A DNA stretch of 64,000 nucleotides, from assembly GCA_963575745.1 (NCBI GenBank), contig CAUYUJ010020738.1, positions 267,014 to 331,013 on the forward strand, given 5' to 3'. The position numbers and the translations under genes were made by a program. The notes beneath the pieces are model-generated. The model did not search any database. It was given only the letters and a program-made list of their open reading frames with translations, and was not told the DNA's origin. Source of the DNA: Prorocentrum cordatum. Its lineage: Eukaryota > Sar > Dinophyceae > Prorocentrales > Prorocentraceae. Shown piece after piece: positions 1 through 11,279 of this stretch. The first letter of the stretch is position 1, and every line of letters begins with the position of its first letter.

Positions 1-560
1 AGCGCTGGCCCTTGCAGGTTGCCGACGAGTACCAGTCCCTGATGGAGCTCTCACCGGATCTGGCCCGCTCATCCGCCTGCGCCGTCTGAAGATGGCCATG
101 CGGACCGTCTCGGCCCAGCTCCTCGAGGAACGGGCTGCTGGGAGCGAGGCGTCAACGAGCGAAGCGCCGTTGAGCATCACGATGGCTGTCCTCCGCCGTC
201 TTGAACGGCAGGGCCTTGCAAACGTTCCCGTGCTTCGTGCCCGGTACCATGTGCTTCGGGATTTTCTACCAGATGACCGTTCTGCAGCATGCCCCTCACA
301 GGTGCCTTGCTCACCTCCGAGAACTCGCCGTTGAAGTTGCGAGAACGGGCCGCTCTGCAACGTCTTCATGATGAGGTGCCGGATCTGCCAGACAGCGTCT
401 TGCAGCAGCGTCGGTTCCAGGTTCTGCTGCATCTCAAACGCATTGCTCCCGGGCGTTCGGCGTCGCTGTCGGCGGTGGCAGGTCCAGACGGCGACCTCCG
501 CACAGATGGCCCTTGCGTGCTCGCGGCCCCTTTGGCGGCCTCGTTGGCCGTCTTGTAGGC
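1..560 (+). other. Unrecognised coding-like segment at window edge
   Basis: Protein-like stretches occur in different frames: one runs from base 3 to a stop near base 90, another from 92 to about 280 (Leu/Arg/Glu-rich, reading like a helical segment), and a third from about 300 to 540. The frame changes mean introns, indels or chance. I recognise no family. It may be the tail of a gene that begins outside the window. Confidence 0.2.
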
Positions 561-654
561 TTTTTGGAGGCTGCTTGGGCCGTCATGGTCCTCTGAGAGC
601 CGAAAAAGGCGAGAACGCTAAAATCTTTCAAAATCCCATGGGAATTCAATGATT

Positions 655-900
655 TTGGCTCCTGGAGGCGCTCTTTCGAGTCTTCTTGGGGCCCCTTTGA
701 GCCGTCTTGGGGGCCTCGCGGGCCCTCGTGGGACCGTTCAGGGCAGTTTTGGGCCGCCCCGGGGCCATCTTGGGCCATCTTGAGGCCCTCTTGGAGTCCC
801 CAGAGGGCAATATTGGGGCGCTCTTTTGATGTCTTGGCGCCCTCTTTGGCCATTACTGGTCATCTTGGAGGCTGCTCGGGCTGTCGCGGGCCGCCGGTAG
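655..900. repeat. Degenerate CTTGGGGGCC-type repeats
   Basis: Short units such as CTTGGGGCCCCTTTGAG and GTCTTGGGGGCC recur with drift. They resemble the units inside the 332-bp array at 5950-7790 and the GGGGGCCTCTT arrays after 45 kb, so this may be a small outlier of that family. Long ORFs on either strand here are repeat shadows. Confidence 0.6.
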
Positions 901-1034
901 TCCAAATTTGCGAGAACGATTCGCCCCACTGTCTTGCCTCAGTCCTTTTTTGTGGTTGTAATGTCATCCCTTCTCTTTTTTTTATTTCGTGTGCGTCGTT
1001 GCTCCTTCGTGTCAGTGGCATCGCGTCGCTTTGG

Positions 1035-2260
1035 ATCACTTTCGTCGTTGGAGCCCCCTTTCGTCGCGAAGTCCGTCTTCGTCGTGCGAGTCCATTTTCG
1101 TTGCGTGAGTCCTTTTTCGTCGTTGGAGCCCCCTTTCGTCGCGGGGGTCCCTCGCATCGTCGCGGGAGTCCCTTTGCGTCATTTGAGTCCCTCTTAGTCG
1201 TGGAATCCGTTTTCGTCGTGGAGTCTCTTTTCGACGCTTGGGTCCCTTTTCGTCGTTGGAGTCCGTTTTCGCCGTGGAGTCTCATTTCGTCGTTTGCGTC
1301 CCTTTTCGTCGTGTGAGTCCCTTTTCGTCGTTGGAGCCCCCTATCGTCGTGGGGGTCCCTCGCGTCGTCGCGGGAGTCCCTTTTCGTCGTTGCAGTCCCT
1401 CTTCGTCGTCGCTGCAGTCCCTCTTCGTCGTGGAGTCCCTTTTCGTCGTGGAGATTATTTTCGACGCTTGGGTTCCTTTTTTCGTCGTTGGAGCACCCTT
1501 TTCCTCGTGCAGTCTTTTCGTCGTGTGATTCCCCTTTCGTCGTTGGAGTCCCTCGTCGTCGTTGGAGCCCCCTTTTCGTCGCGCCCTTTCGTTCGTGGAT
1601 CCCTCGCGGACCACTTCGTCGTTGTAGTCCCTGTTCGTCGCTCGAGTCCCATTTGATCATGTCATGTTCTTCGAGCCCCAGCTGCGTCCTTTTCGGCGTT
1701 GTAGCGCTTCGCGTCTCTTCTCGTTGTTTCAGTCCCTTCTCGTTTCTCGCGTCCCTTTTCGCCGTTAGATTATCTTCTCGTCGCGGGGGTCATTTGTTGT
1801 TGCTTCTGTCGCTTCCATCCTTTTTGTACAAGGTTAGCCAGACATATGCATTATGGTCACGTTTCGTCGTTTCGGCCCCTTTTTGTTCCTTTTCGTCGCG
1901 CCAGCCTCTTTTCGTCGTCGGCGCCCCAGTTTGTCGCTTCAGCCCTTTTGTATCTCGCTTTGTCGTGCGGGTCCCTTTAAGTCCCTTTTGTCAGTCCTTG
2001 CCAGGTCCCTTTCGTCGTTGTAGTGCCTTCGAGTCCCTTCCTCCTTTAGTCCCTTTAGTCCCTCCAGTCCCTTATGCTCCGGCTCCTTTTAGTCCCTCTA
2101 CTTAGTCCCTTGTCATTGCTTCAGTCTTCTATTTATCCTTCCAGTTCGTTCCAGTCTCTGGAGTGGCCATTCGCCAAAGCAGAGCCTTGGACTGTTTTTA
2201 TTTCGCCCCTTTAGTCCCTTCCAGTCCCTTTTCGTCGTTCGATTTCATCTGTCTTCGTTG
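1035..2260. repeat. Minisatellite with GTCGTTGGAGTCCCTTTTC-like units
   Basis: Units of roughly 15-20 bases (TTCGTCGTTGGAGTCCC and variants) are repeated dozens of times, regular to about 1650 and then decaying into CCAGTCCCTT-type units to about 2260. All overlapping ORFs are Ser/Arg/Val/Phe low-complexity translations of the repeat. Confidence 0.85.
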
Positions 2261-2434
2261 CGCCCCGTTTCGTAGATTCGAGCTCTTTCTTGACTTCCTT
2301 TCCGGAGTCATTTTCTGTCGAAGCGCCCTGCAGGAGACATGGGGGCGACGCCCAGCCGAGTCGAGGCGATCAGAGACGCATAGCATCGAAGGATGAGGAG
2401 GTGAACGGTTGAGGGCGGAGGGAGACTAATGAGG

Positions 2435-2710
2435 GAAAGGCGGATGAGGATGACGACTGCGAGGAGCTTGACGACGACTGTTACGATGATTAAGCTGATG
2501 ATGATTATGACGAGGAGGATTGTGATGATGATGCCGATAACGGTGATGGTGCTCATGATGACGGCGATGGTGATGGTGATGATGGTCATGGCGATCATGA
2601 TGACAACGGTGATGAAAGTTATGATGGAGATGTCGACGACGACGGCAACGATGATGATGATGGTGGTGGTGTTGACGGTGATGGTTGCGATTCTGATGAT
2701 TATGATGCGT
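2435..2710. repeat. Imperfect GAT microsatellite
   Basis: Interrupted GATGATGAT/GATGGTGAT triplets over about 275 bases give Met/Asp or His/Ile-rich translations in every frame. There is no coding signal. Confidence 0.9.
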
Positions 2711-2904
2711 GTGCCCCACGGGAACAATCATGCTTTTGCATCCGCTTCTTCCACTCTGCAGGCTTTTTGGTTCATCAGTGCATGGGGGCCTGCGGCCTCC
2801 TGCTGGCCCCTCTCTCAGTCCTTCGAGAGTTGGCCCTTTCCCGCGCCCTGGCCACCCCCCACCCTGGCGATTGCCATTGAGGGGCGCCTGCGCCTGAGGC
2901 GGCG

Positions 2905-4070
2905 GTGACGGGCGAGCGCCGCCCGGTGGCGGGGCTGACGGGCTGCCCGCCGCAGTGCGCGTGCCAGTGCGACCTCCGCATCAAGTCGCAGAGCGCCGCT
3001 GGCGGCTGGCCCATTCGCCTCGCGCGGCCACTCCTCGCCCTCGCGCTGGCGGGCGCCTCCCTCGTCGCAAAAGGGGTCGTGATCTCGCGGGTTTGCGACG
3101 TCTTCGAGGTGGGCCTGGCCGTCTGCGACGGGCCCGGGAAGCTCGGCGCAGGGGGCCCCATTGCCCCCCGCGCTCCGCGGGCTGCCCGCCCTTCGCATCG
3201 ACCATTTCGCTTTCGGCATGGATTGGCAGGTCTACCTGGACCGGCGAGACGCTCGCCGATGGACCTCGCCCCGCGGGGGGCGGAGCGGGCGCCGCTGCCG
3301 GGCCGCCGAGCGAGGGCGGCCTGCCGCGTGCCCCTGCCGGCCGCCGAGTCGCAGCCGAGGGCCGCGGCGGGCTGCTGGTTGGCGAGGCGCTGCTGGCGGA
3401 CATGGGGGGGGGGGTCTTCGTCTCCAACGACCGGTGCCTGTTCGCGCAGACGGGCGGCGCGGCGCTGGCAGGAGGGCTGGAGGACTCTTCCGCACGGGCG
3501 GCGCCTTCGGCGGTGGAGGACTTGCGCATCCTCCTCGCAGGGCGCGAGGTGGCGCTCCGTTTCCGTCGCTCCGTCGCGGACGTCTTGAAGGCCGAGGAGT
3601 TTGGCTTGGGCGGCGGCTGGGAAGTCGAGGGCCCCCGCTCGGCGCTTTGCGCGGTGGGGCGCGTTCGCGAAGGCGGGCAGGGGCCTTTGCAGCGGCGCCC
3701 TTGGGGGCGCTGCGTGCTAGGGCCTGCGGCCGCGGGCGCCGGGGATGACAGGCGCTCGCCGCTGTCCCAGCTGGCGGCGACGGCCCCCGTGATTGACCAG
3801 GTGCCAGTCTATAACGCGGCCGCCTTCGAGCTCATCGGCCGCCACCGCCAGACGGGGGGGAGCGCTTGCAAGGAGCTGCTGGGCGATGTTGGCACGAGGT
3901 TCGCCGGTGGTGACGACTGGCTGAACGAGCGCTCTGCCTTTGCGGGGGTGAAGAACCTGCGCCGCAGCGCGATCGCGATGCTTGAGCTGGAGGACTTCGT
4001 GCCCAGGGGGCCCGCTACTCGCGCTGCTGTCCTGGAGGGGCGCCGCGAGGTGCGAAAGGGGGCGCGCTGA
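2905..4070 (+). CDS. Unrecognised protein, frame-broken; retroelement-like
   Basis: The best stretch is the frame ending with a stop at 4068-4070. From about 3360 it is balanced in composition and protein-like: it contains LLVGEALLADMGGGVFVSND, then an acidic/hydrophobic region with FAGGDDWLNERSAF near 3905. Upstream the plausible frame changes: a short stretch around 3190-3260 (frame of 3161) reads naturally with WQVYLDRRDA, and an Ala/Leu-rich hydrophobic stretch lies around 3000-3110 in another frame. I therefore see one decayed or intron-containing gene rather than a clean ORF. No catalytic motif is visible. The context of repeats and decayed mobile genes suggests a retroelement accessory protein, but that is only inference. 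Confidence 0.35.
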
Positions 4071-4368
4071 CTAAAGGCGTCGACGCCCCGCGGGCGAAGC
4101 AGGCCGCCGAGGGGAAGAGAGGCGACGCAGAGGGGGGGCGAGCCTGGCGGCCGACCTCCACGCAGTCTTGCGCCGACGCGAGGAGGAACGCCCCGCCTTC
4201 TCGAGGGCCGGCCGTGTAGTTCAGGGTTCGGCGGGCGGTGGCCGCTCTGAGGTGTTTTCAAGCTTCGCAAGATTCGGCGGCGGGGCGCCCCGCCCATTTC
4301 CTCGGCGGCGGCTTCGGAAGTGCTGCGTGTGTGTGGGGGGGGGGGGGGGGGTGCGAGCGGCGCGGGTC

Positions 4369-4862
4369 TCTCGCAGAGTCAGCGACGGCGCGCCCGGCGT
4401 CGCCGAGCAGAGGAGGGCTGGCTGTTCGAGGGTCTTCGAGCTCTCAATGAGCTCGGGGCTTCGGGCTCTACTTCCTCTACGCCTGCTCTGCTGACTTCAG
4501 CTCAGGTCTCCGCTGTTCGCCATCTCGCTCGTCTGTGTGGGCACGCGGGCGCCGCTCCGCCTGACTGCGGGGGCTCCCTGGGAGCGTGGCAGGCGCTCCA
4601 GGGCGCGCGGCCCGGCTGCGCGGGCGCCGCGTCAGCCTTCGGTTCACGCGTGAACTTCGAGCGAGGGGGCGCGGCTCTTCCCGCGGGGCTGTCGGGGCAG
4701 GCGCCGCTGAGTGAGCGCCTGCCGCCCGCCTTGCAATCCGCGCTCGATGATGGCTCGGCCCTATTCTCTGCTGAGGAGGCTGCCGCTCGGAAACGGGATT
4801 TTGGAGGCGACCTCTTCGCGGGTGGGGATGCGGGGGGGGTTCATCATGGGGGCCGAGGGTAA
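4369..4862 (+). CDS. Unrecognised Ala/Leu/Ser-rich coding-like segment
   Basis: An open frame ending at 4862 gives a protein-like sequence with regular Leu spacing (SAVRHLARLCGHAG near 4510, SERLPPALQSALDDG near 4710). It starts just after a 17-base poly-G run (4335-4351), which is a likely assembly or slippage problem spot, so the true start and its link to the gene at 2905-4070 are uncertain. No known domain was recognised. It could be the continuation of the preceding gene. Confidence 0.3.
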
Positions 4863-5949
4863 GCCCCTCCCCGAAGGTGGGGGGATGGGGGTTGGAACAT
4901 GGGCCGCCCTAGACCACTTGCGCCCAAAGGGCTGGCGGGGCCATTGCGACGGCGGGGATGGCTGACGGGGGCGCCCTCGCTTCGGGTCGGCCGTCGGTCG
5001 AGGCGGCGGGCGCGCACGAATACGGAGCAGAGGTCTATCATTTTCCGGGGCTTGAACGAGGGGCCCCCCTAACCCACCGACGCCCAGAGGGCTGGTGGGG
5101 CGTTGCTTGCGGTTGAGTCAGTGACTTCGCGGGGACCGCGAGAGGGCCTGCGTCGCTGGAGCTACACTCGCCTCGAACGCTTGGTTGGGATGGTGCCTGG
5201 GAGAAGCTTGTCGGGGAAGCGGTTGAAGGGGGCAGGGAGTGGGAAGGATCTGATGGGGCGGGCGGGGCGCCCGTGGATTAGTCTCCAGGCCATGTCGATT
5301 AGATTATGAACGGTACTTCTCCTCGAAGTGAGCGGAGGGAGCCCAGAAGTCATACCTCCGACGCTCCGCTGGTCGATTCCTAGGCCGTCTTGGTCGGGCC
5401 GATGCCGTGTCGATGCGATCTCGGATCGTCGTTGGGCTACATTGGACCATCTCGTCGTTTCGTGGACTGCATTGACATTCAGTTTGGGCCGCTGTGGCGC
5501 GCGACGACTGGGCGGGGAAACGGGCGAGAACCTATGCGCATTCGGCCGGCATCTGTCGCGAAACGTTTTGGAGCCGCCGCGTGGGTCTCGGAGCGAGTTG
5601 CGGTGCGTGCCGGGGCCCCCTTGGGCAATCTGCCGCGCGCTCGCCAAACGCGCCCCCGTGGCCCGCGGCAATCGCGGCGCAGCCCACGTCGGCAGCATCT
5701 GCTTCAGCGGCTGACATGTTTAAGTGCAATGTTCGTCCTGCGCTTGCATAGGGGAATTTGCGATAATACACATGTACTAACTGTGGGCGCATGTTCGCCT
5801 TCCAGCTGAACGATCATCGACTAGCCTTCGGCGCGTCTCGCCACCCGCGCCTGGGCTGCGGGTCGGAGGCCGCGCGGATGGCGGACGGGGTCTCGTGGGG
5901 GGCGTCTCGGGTGCTTTCTAGAAGCTGTTTTTGAACCTGTTGGGGGCTC
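4863..5949. other. Gene-poor spacer
   Basis: I see no supported gene. Two loose copies of a segment with GCCCAAAGGGCTGGCGGGGC or GCCCAGAGGGCTGGTGGGGC lie at about 4923 and 5081. Overlapping ORFs have no consistent frame and no recognisable motif. Confidence 0.4.
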
Positions 5950-7790
5950 CCTGGGGGCCTCAAAGGAGTTTTTGGCTGGCACCTCGCGGAGCCCGCGGGG
6001 GGCCTCTCGGGGGCTGCTTGGGGCCATCGGGCGGCGGCGCGGGGCAGAAGGCTCGAAATGCCCGCGTGGGTCCCTTGGGCCGTCGTGGGACTTTTTGAGC
6101 GGTCTTGGGGCACTCTTGGGTCGTCTGAGAAACCTCTTGGAGGCCTCTTTGGTCGACTTGAGGCGACCCGTGAGGCTTCTTCGGCCGTTTTTGCATGTTG
6201 TCATCGCAGGGCGCGCGACTTTGCAACAACATGCAGGTTTTCCCATGTACATGGGGCGCGCGTTGCTCTTTGAGGCCGTCCTGGGCGCCTCTTAACGGTT
6301 TTCGGGGGCGCCTTGGGGGCCCCTTGGGCCGTCTGGATGCCAGCGTGGGCGTTTTCGAAGTATCTCTTGGCGGCTCGTGGCTCTTGGGTCGTCCAGGGGC
6401 CTGTTGGTGCCCTCTTGACCGGGTTTGTGGCCCTCTGCTCCCCCGCTTGGGTCATCTTGAAAGCCCTCTGGTGGGCCTCTTGGGTCGTCTTGGGGCGACC
6501 CAGGAGGCTTCCTGGGCTGTCTTGGATGTTGTGATCGCAGGAGGGGCGACTGTGCTCAATATGTAGGTTCCCCATGGACATGGGCAGCGCTTTGGTATTT
6601 GAGGCCGTCTTGGGACGCCTCTTGAGGGTTTCTTGGTGCATGGTGTGTGCATCGTGAGCAGCCTCCAGGCCAGAGTGGGCGTGCTCGATCGATCTTTCGG
6701 CGGCTCGTGGTCGTCTTGGACCGTCCAGAGGGCCGTTTGGTGCCCTCTTGGCTTTTTCGGGGGCCCCTGGTCTCCCCGTCTGGGTCGTCTGAACGCTTTC
6801 TGGGGGGGCCTCTTGGGCCGTCTTGGGGCGACCCAAAAGGCTTCTTGGGTTGTTTGGGACGCCGTGATCGCAGGAGACGCGGATGTGGTAATAATGCGCG
6901 TTTTCCCACGGGCACGGGCCGATGTGTTTTTTGGTGTGCCTTTTGGGACGCCTCTTGGGGCTTTTAGGGGGCGTCGTGGGTGCTTCTTGGGCCGCCTGCG
7001 GGCCAGCGTGTGCGTTTTCGATAGACCTTTCGGCGTTTCGTGGCCCTTCTGGACCGAACAGAGGGCCTGTTGGTGCCTTTTTGGTTTGTTTTGGGGCCCT
7101 TTGTCCCCCCGTGTGGGTCGCTTGAAAGCCCTCTGGACAGTTTCTTGGGCAGTTTCGAGGCGACCCAAGAGGCTTCCTGGGTTACCTTGGATGCGATGAT
7201 CACAGGAGGGACGGGCGTTTTCAAACTGCAAGTTTTCCCATGGAGCTTGGGTGGTGTTTGCTTTTCGAGGCCATCTTAGGACGCGCCTTGATGTTTTTGT
7301 TGTGGCGTCTTGGTGGCCTCTTGGGTCGTCTAAAGACCAGCGTGTGCGTTTTCGATAGAAGTTTCGGCGGCTCGTGGCCCCCTTGGACCGTCCAGAAGGA
7401 CTGTTGGTATCCTCTTTGCCTGTTTGGGGGCCCTCTGTTCGTCCGTTTGGGTCGTCTGAGAGCCCCCTGGAGGCCCCCAGGGCCGTCTTGAGCGACCTCG
7501 GGGGCTTCCTGGGCTGTCTTAGATGTTGTGATCGCAGGAGGGGCGAATGTGCTCAAAATGCAGGTTTCCCTTGGATGGGCCGAGTTTTGGTCTTTGAGGC
7601 CGTCTTGGGATGCCTCTTGAGGGTTTCTTGGGGCGTCGTGGGGACCTTGGGCCGCCTGGAGGCCAGCGTGGGCGTTGTTGATCGACCTTTCGGCGGCTCG
7701 TCCAGAGGGCCTGTTGGTGCCCTTTTGGCTTGTTTTGGGGCCCTCTGTCCCCCCGTGGCGCGTTCGGTCTGTCCCTGAGGACCCCCCCCC
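5950..7790. repeat. 332-bp tandem repeat array, about 5.5 units
   Basis: A landmark (TTGTGATCGCAGGAGGGGCG and variants followed by TTCCCATGG) recurs near 6195, 6527, 6862, 7194 and 7526, a period of about 332 bases. Between landmarks are GGCCGTCTTGGGGCGACCC and CGTGGGCGTTTTCGAT-like blocks. Units are diverged by point changes and small indels. Long ORFs on both strands (Pro/Arg/Lys-rich on the minus strand) are artefacts of the repeat. Confidence 0.9.
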
Positions 7791-8280
7791 CATCCAAAGC
7801 GACTCGACCGGACTGGGCTCCCGTGTGATGGGTTTGGGGAGGGGAAAACATCTCACACGCCGATGAACCCCAAGAGGTCGGCGGATTTCCCTGTCAGCAT
7901 TGCGCGCGTCGGGAAGACATCAGGGCGGACGGTTTGAAGTGTTTTCGGCCTCCAGGGGCCCCTACTGGGTCCCAGGACGGCGACAAAAACGACTTGGGAT
8001 GAAAAGAGGGTTCCGGGAAGCGATCCAGACCTGTGGGGAGCCGTGTTGTGAACAATCACGACGTCGGGTGCTTGGGTCAGAAGGACAGCGTCCAGAAAGA
8101 GAAGGACATGGAGCGAGCGAGCGGAGGGGAGGGAGGACAGAAGAAAGAGAGAGAGAGGGGGGGAAGACAGCATGACGAGTGCAGGGCGAGGAGGAGGCCA
8201 GGCAGGAAGAGGAAGAGAGATAGAATGAGGACGTGGACGAGGAGGAGAGTGAAATTGTGTGCGGAAGAGGGTAAACAGAC

Positions 8281-8281
8281 A

Positions 8282-8356
<75 letters not shown>

Positions 8357-8360
8357 GTGG

Positions 8361-8398
<38 letters not shown>

Positions 8399-8434
8399 GT
8401 GATGGTGATGGTGATGGTGATGGTGATGATGATA

Positions 8435-8465
<31 letters not shown>

Positions 8466-8545
8466 GGAGGAGGAGGAGGAGGAGGAGGAGGAGGAGGAGG
8501 AGAAGGAGGAGGAGGAGGAGGAGGAGGACGAGGAGGAGGACGACG
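8281..8545. repeat. ATG/GAG trinucleotide microsatellite
   Basis: About 180 bases of nearly pure (GAT)n with GGT interruptions run into about 65 bases of (GAG)n and then (GAC)n. Poly-His, poly-Ser and poly-Met ORFs covering it are spurious. Confidence 0.97.
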
Positions 8546-8824
8546 ACAGCAGCACCAGCAGCGGATCACTGCCGCAACGGCCATCAGCACCAGCACCACC
8601 AGTACCGGCACCAGCACCAGCACATGAGCTAACACCAGCACACGCACCAACGCCAGCACCAGCGCCAGCAGCGAAACCACAAGCAGCAGGGGTCGCAGGG
8701 GAAAGCCGAGGGCGGGCGGGGCAGCGCAGCAGCAGCACGGCCGCTCGAAGCCCAAGCAGCAGAGCATCGCAGAGCCACCCTGAGGCCGGGTTCTGCAGAC
8801 CAGGGAAGAACAAACAGCATAAAC

Positions 8825-9211
8825 ATATCCTTTCGAAGTTCTGCGTGGATCTCTCGGATCGGCGATGTCCCCCCCCCCTTCTGGCGGAGCCTCTGGCGCC
8901 GCCCCCAGCTCGCTCCCCGCGCCAGGGCAGGGGGGCTCAGCGCCGATCCAACTATCCGCGCGGACGTCCGCAAGTTCATGCTTCTGCTGTATTCTGCTCC
9001 TCCAGCAGAGCTGCCTCGCACGAGCGGGGTGACGCAGCGTCTTTTGCTTGTCCGCGCGGGCAGGTCTTGGGTCGAGGAGGCCACCGTCGGGCTGGCGCCT
9101 GGGGAGGCCCGCGACGTCTACCTCGGGGAGGACAGGCCCATCTTCGGGCCCTGGCGCGAGGAGACCTCTTTTTCAAAGAGCATGCTTGTCAGCATGGACC
9201 CCAAGCAGTGA
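8825..9211 (+). pseudogene. Coding fragment with a diverged second copy at 22.45 kb
   Basis: Near 8820-8870 one frame reads HKHILSKFCVDLSDRR; a shift leads to an open frame (ATG at 8978) ending at 9209-9211, whose translation is protein-like (LLLVRAGRSWVEEA, then LGEDRPIFGPWREE). The start of the block is similar to 22454-22600, where the equivalent peptide is HKHKLSEVRADLFDGR, and both continue into an ADP-containing segment at matching spacing. Conservation of peptide character between copies argues for former coding. Function unknown. Confidence 0.35.
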
Positions 9212-9224
9212 GCTGTTGCAGCCT

Positions 9225-9360
9225 GGATGTGGAAGCTGCGTGGTGCAAAATTTGGTGGTGCAAGCTTCGCGGTGCAAGTTTTCTGGTGCAAGCTATGCGG
9301 TACAAGCTGTGCGGTGGAAGCCATGTGGTGCAAGCCATGTGGTGCAAGCTGTGCGGCCGC
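9225..9360. repeat. Short tandem repeat, GTGGTGCAAGCT-like units
   Basis: Units of 10-11 bases (TGGTGCAAGCT, TGCGGTACAAGC) are repeated about a dozen times with drift. Confidence 0.8.
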
Positions 9361-9374
9361 CCAGCGAACGAGGT

Positions 9375-9560
9375 GCCCATTGGCGGGCACCAGGGCGCCA
9401 GGCAAAACATCGGCACATCCACGCAGCGCACGAGGCGGCCGCAATGTGGCCACGGGCGGGCACCAGGCGAAGCCTCGACAAAAACATTCACCCAGCGCAC
9501 GAGGCGCCCGCGAGGAGGCCACGGGCGGGCACCAGGCAGAACAGCGGCACACCAATCCAG
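9375..9560. repeat. About 62-bp tandem repeat, three units
   Basis: GGCGGGCACCAGGC and CAGCGCACGAGGCGGCC alternate in three successive units with small changes. There is no gene signal. Confidence 0.75.
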
Positions 9561-9861
9561 TTCACCAGGGGCAGGATGTGAACCTTGTGTGCTTCGGTCG
9601 CCGCACTGGTTCTTCAGACAATATTATCCCGAACGTGAGAGCTGACATTAGTTTTTCCAGATCTCGCCTCACCCTCCTCCGTCTCCTATCCGAAGCCTTG
9701 CGCCTGGAAACGGAACATATTCATGTTCAGCTCCAGGCCTCTCGCCCCATGTACGCCAAACTACAGAGTTGGCCGTCGCTGGGCTTCCCTAAACGCCCAG
9801 ATGGTTGCCCTGAGTAGCTTGTGTTGAGTGGTTGCCTCTGGTTGGTTTGGTCAAGTGTTGC

Positions 9862-9975
9862 GCGTGGCCTGTATGCGTGTGTGCGTGTGTGCGCTTGTGT
9901 GTGCGCGTGCAGGTGCGTGTGCGGCTGTGTGCGTATGTGTGCCTACGTGTGCGCGTGTATGCAGTATGTGTTCTG
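9862..9975. repeat. GT-rich microsatellite
   Basis: Alternating GTGTGTGCGTGTGTGCG over about 110 bases, followed by G-runs to about 10040. Cys/Val-rich ORFs here are spurious. Confidence 0.85.
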
Positions 9976-10044
9976 GGGGGGCTGGGACGGGGGGGGGTGC
10001 GGTGTGCGTGCCGGGTGTGTGCTGGGCGGGCGGGCGGGGGGGGG

Positions 10045-10395
10045 AGTACGGTGGACGTCCGTTTTAAACCGCATGGCCGTTTTAACCCGCCTGGCCGTGG
10101 AACGCTACCTAGATCAAGCGTGGCCGTTTTAACCCGCGTGGCCGTTTTAACCCGCGTGGTCGGTTTAACCGGCACGGCCATTCTAACCTGCCTGGCCGTG
10201 GAACGCTACCTAGATCACGCGTGGCCGTTTTAACCCGCGTGGCCGTTTTAACCCGCGTGGCCGTTTTAACCCGCATGGCCGTTTTAACCCGCCTTGCCGC
10301 GGAACGCTACTTAGATCCAGCGTGGCCGTTTTCACCCGCATGGCCGTTTTAATCCGCGTGGCCGTTTTAATCCGCATGCCGTTTTAATCACCATA
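10045..10395. repeat. 18-bp minisatellite, GTGGCCGTTTTAACCCGC
   Basis: At least a dozen 18-base units carry the core GGCCGTTTTAACCCGC. They are organised into a higher-order unit of about 115 bases, marked by GGAACGCTACCTAGATC at about 10098, 10200 and 10300. The array decays at the 3' end. Confidence 0.9.
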
Positions 10396-10508
10396 CGGAA
10401 GCTTAACAAGTAGCTACCCAGAAAGTTTGGCATAGCATTGTAGCCAAGGACAGACATTCTTCCTAAGCCACAAGCGAGCAAGCGAGGGATGAATGATTTT
10501 GCGCACTC

Positions 10509-10529
10509 TTGAGCCTTATGTCTACGTCA
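10509..10529 (-). other. Possible relict DinoSL (minus strand)
   Basis: Read on the minus strand this segment carries CGTAG, then ACAT, then an exact GGCTCAAG. Compared with the DinoSL it needs one base deletion and a few substitutions. A short ORF (MSVLGYNAMPNFLGSY) opens on the minus strand about 50-60 bases downstream, then runs into the 18-bp array. The match is weaker than those after 29 kb and could be chance. Confidence 0.4.
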
Positions 10530-10659
10530 CATGGCCGCAGATGTTATGGACATAGCCGCCTGGAGGCACCACAAAAAGTTCCAGGAGGCTCCAAGAGGCC
10601 CCGAAGAAGCCACACGTACCCCAAACACGCCACGAGGACTAGGTCAGAAGGGTGCTCAA

Positions 10660-10945
10660 CACACTCAACTGTCCAAAACCGCTCTTCAGGACAATTGCAA
10701 TAAGAAAGCTGCCGTGTAACCTGAACTGTCCGAATCACATCTTCTGGACGATTGCAACGAAAGAGCCGTCCCAAAACCTCAATGGTCCAAAACGGCTCTT
10801 CCGGACAATTGTAACTGAAGAGGGGTTATAATGGTGATGAAAACTTCAATTGTCCAAAGCAGCTCTTCCGGACAATTGCAATTACAAATTTGTTATGCAA
10901 ACACAATTGTCCAGGACCACTCTATCGGACAATTGCAATTGCCAC
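10660..10945. repeat. Tandem hairpin repeat with CAATTGTCC arms
   Basis: Five successive units near 10668, 10728, 10785, 10847 and 10903 each hold an inverted repeat: a left arm ending in TTGTCC or a variant, a loop of roughly 12-15 bases often containing CTCTTC, and a right arm GGACAATTG. Units are about 60 bases apart. Compensating differences between arms would indicate selection for structure. Confidence 0.8.
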
Positions 10946-11279
10946 CCATGATCCCAACGCCCTGGAGCGCTATAGACCCCAGTTCGGGGGAGCTCTTCGC
11001 ACCGACCTTGCGCTACACAACGCATCGGGGGAGGAGGGCGCCGAGGGGGGGACCAGAGGGGGCCCGGATTTTCCACATAAGCAACTTGGAAGATTTCTAC
11101 TGTAACGAAATAGTCACCCTTTCTGATGCGCACTTGTGTGACAAGCGAAATTAAAGAAGCGGACGGCAGAGCCGATCCTCAAGAAAAGTAAGAATGTAAG
11201 GGAAGATGCGAAAGAGAGCTCGGACGGCAGAGCCGATCCATTGCGTGCACACTGGCGCATTCGAGGCGACGCCGTGGCC

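Noticed and set aside
640-670. ATTTTGGCTC as a DinoSL relic
   Set aside because: Only 10 bases match; the preceding GTAGCC part is absent and no gene follows.
7853-8813. 300-codon His- and Ser-rich minus-strand ORFs
   Set aside because: They are carried by the GAT/GAG microsatellite with Leu/Val-rich repeat flanks; no independent coding signal.
10045-10395. 18-bp satellite GTGGCCGTTTTAACCCGC as expanded DinoSL
   Set aside because: About 11 of 17 positions agree, but GGCTC is replaced by AACCC and no tail matches; too weak.
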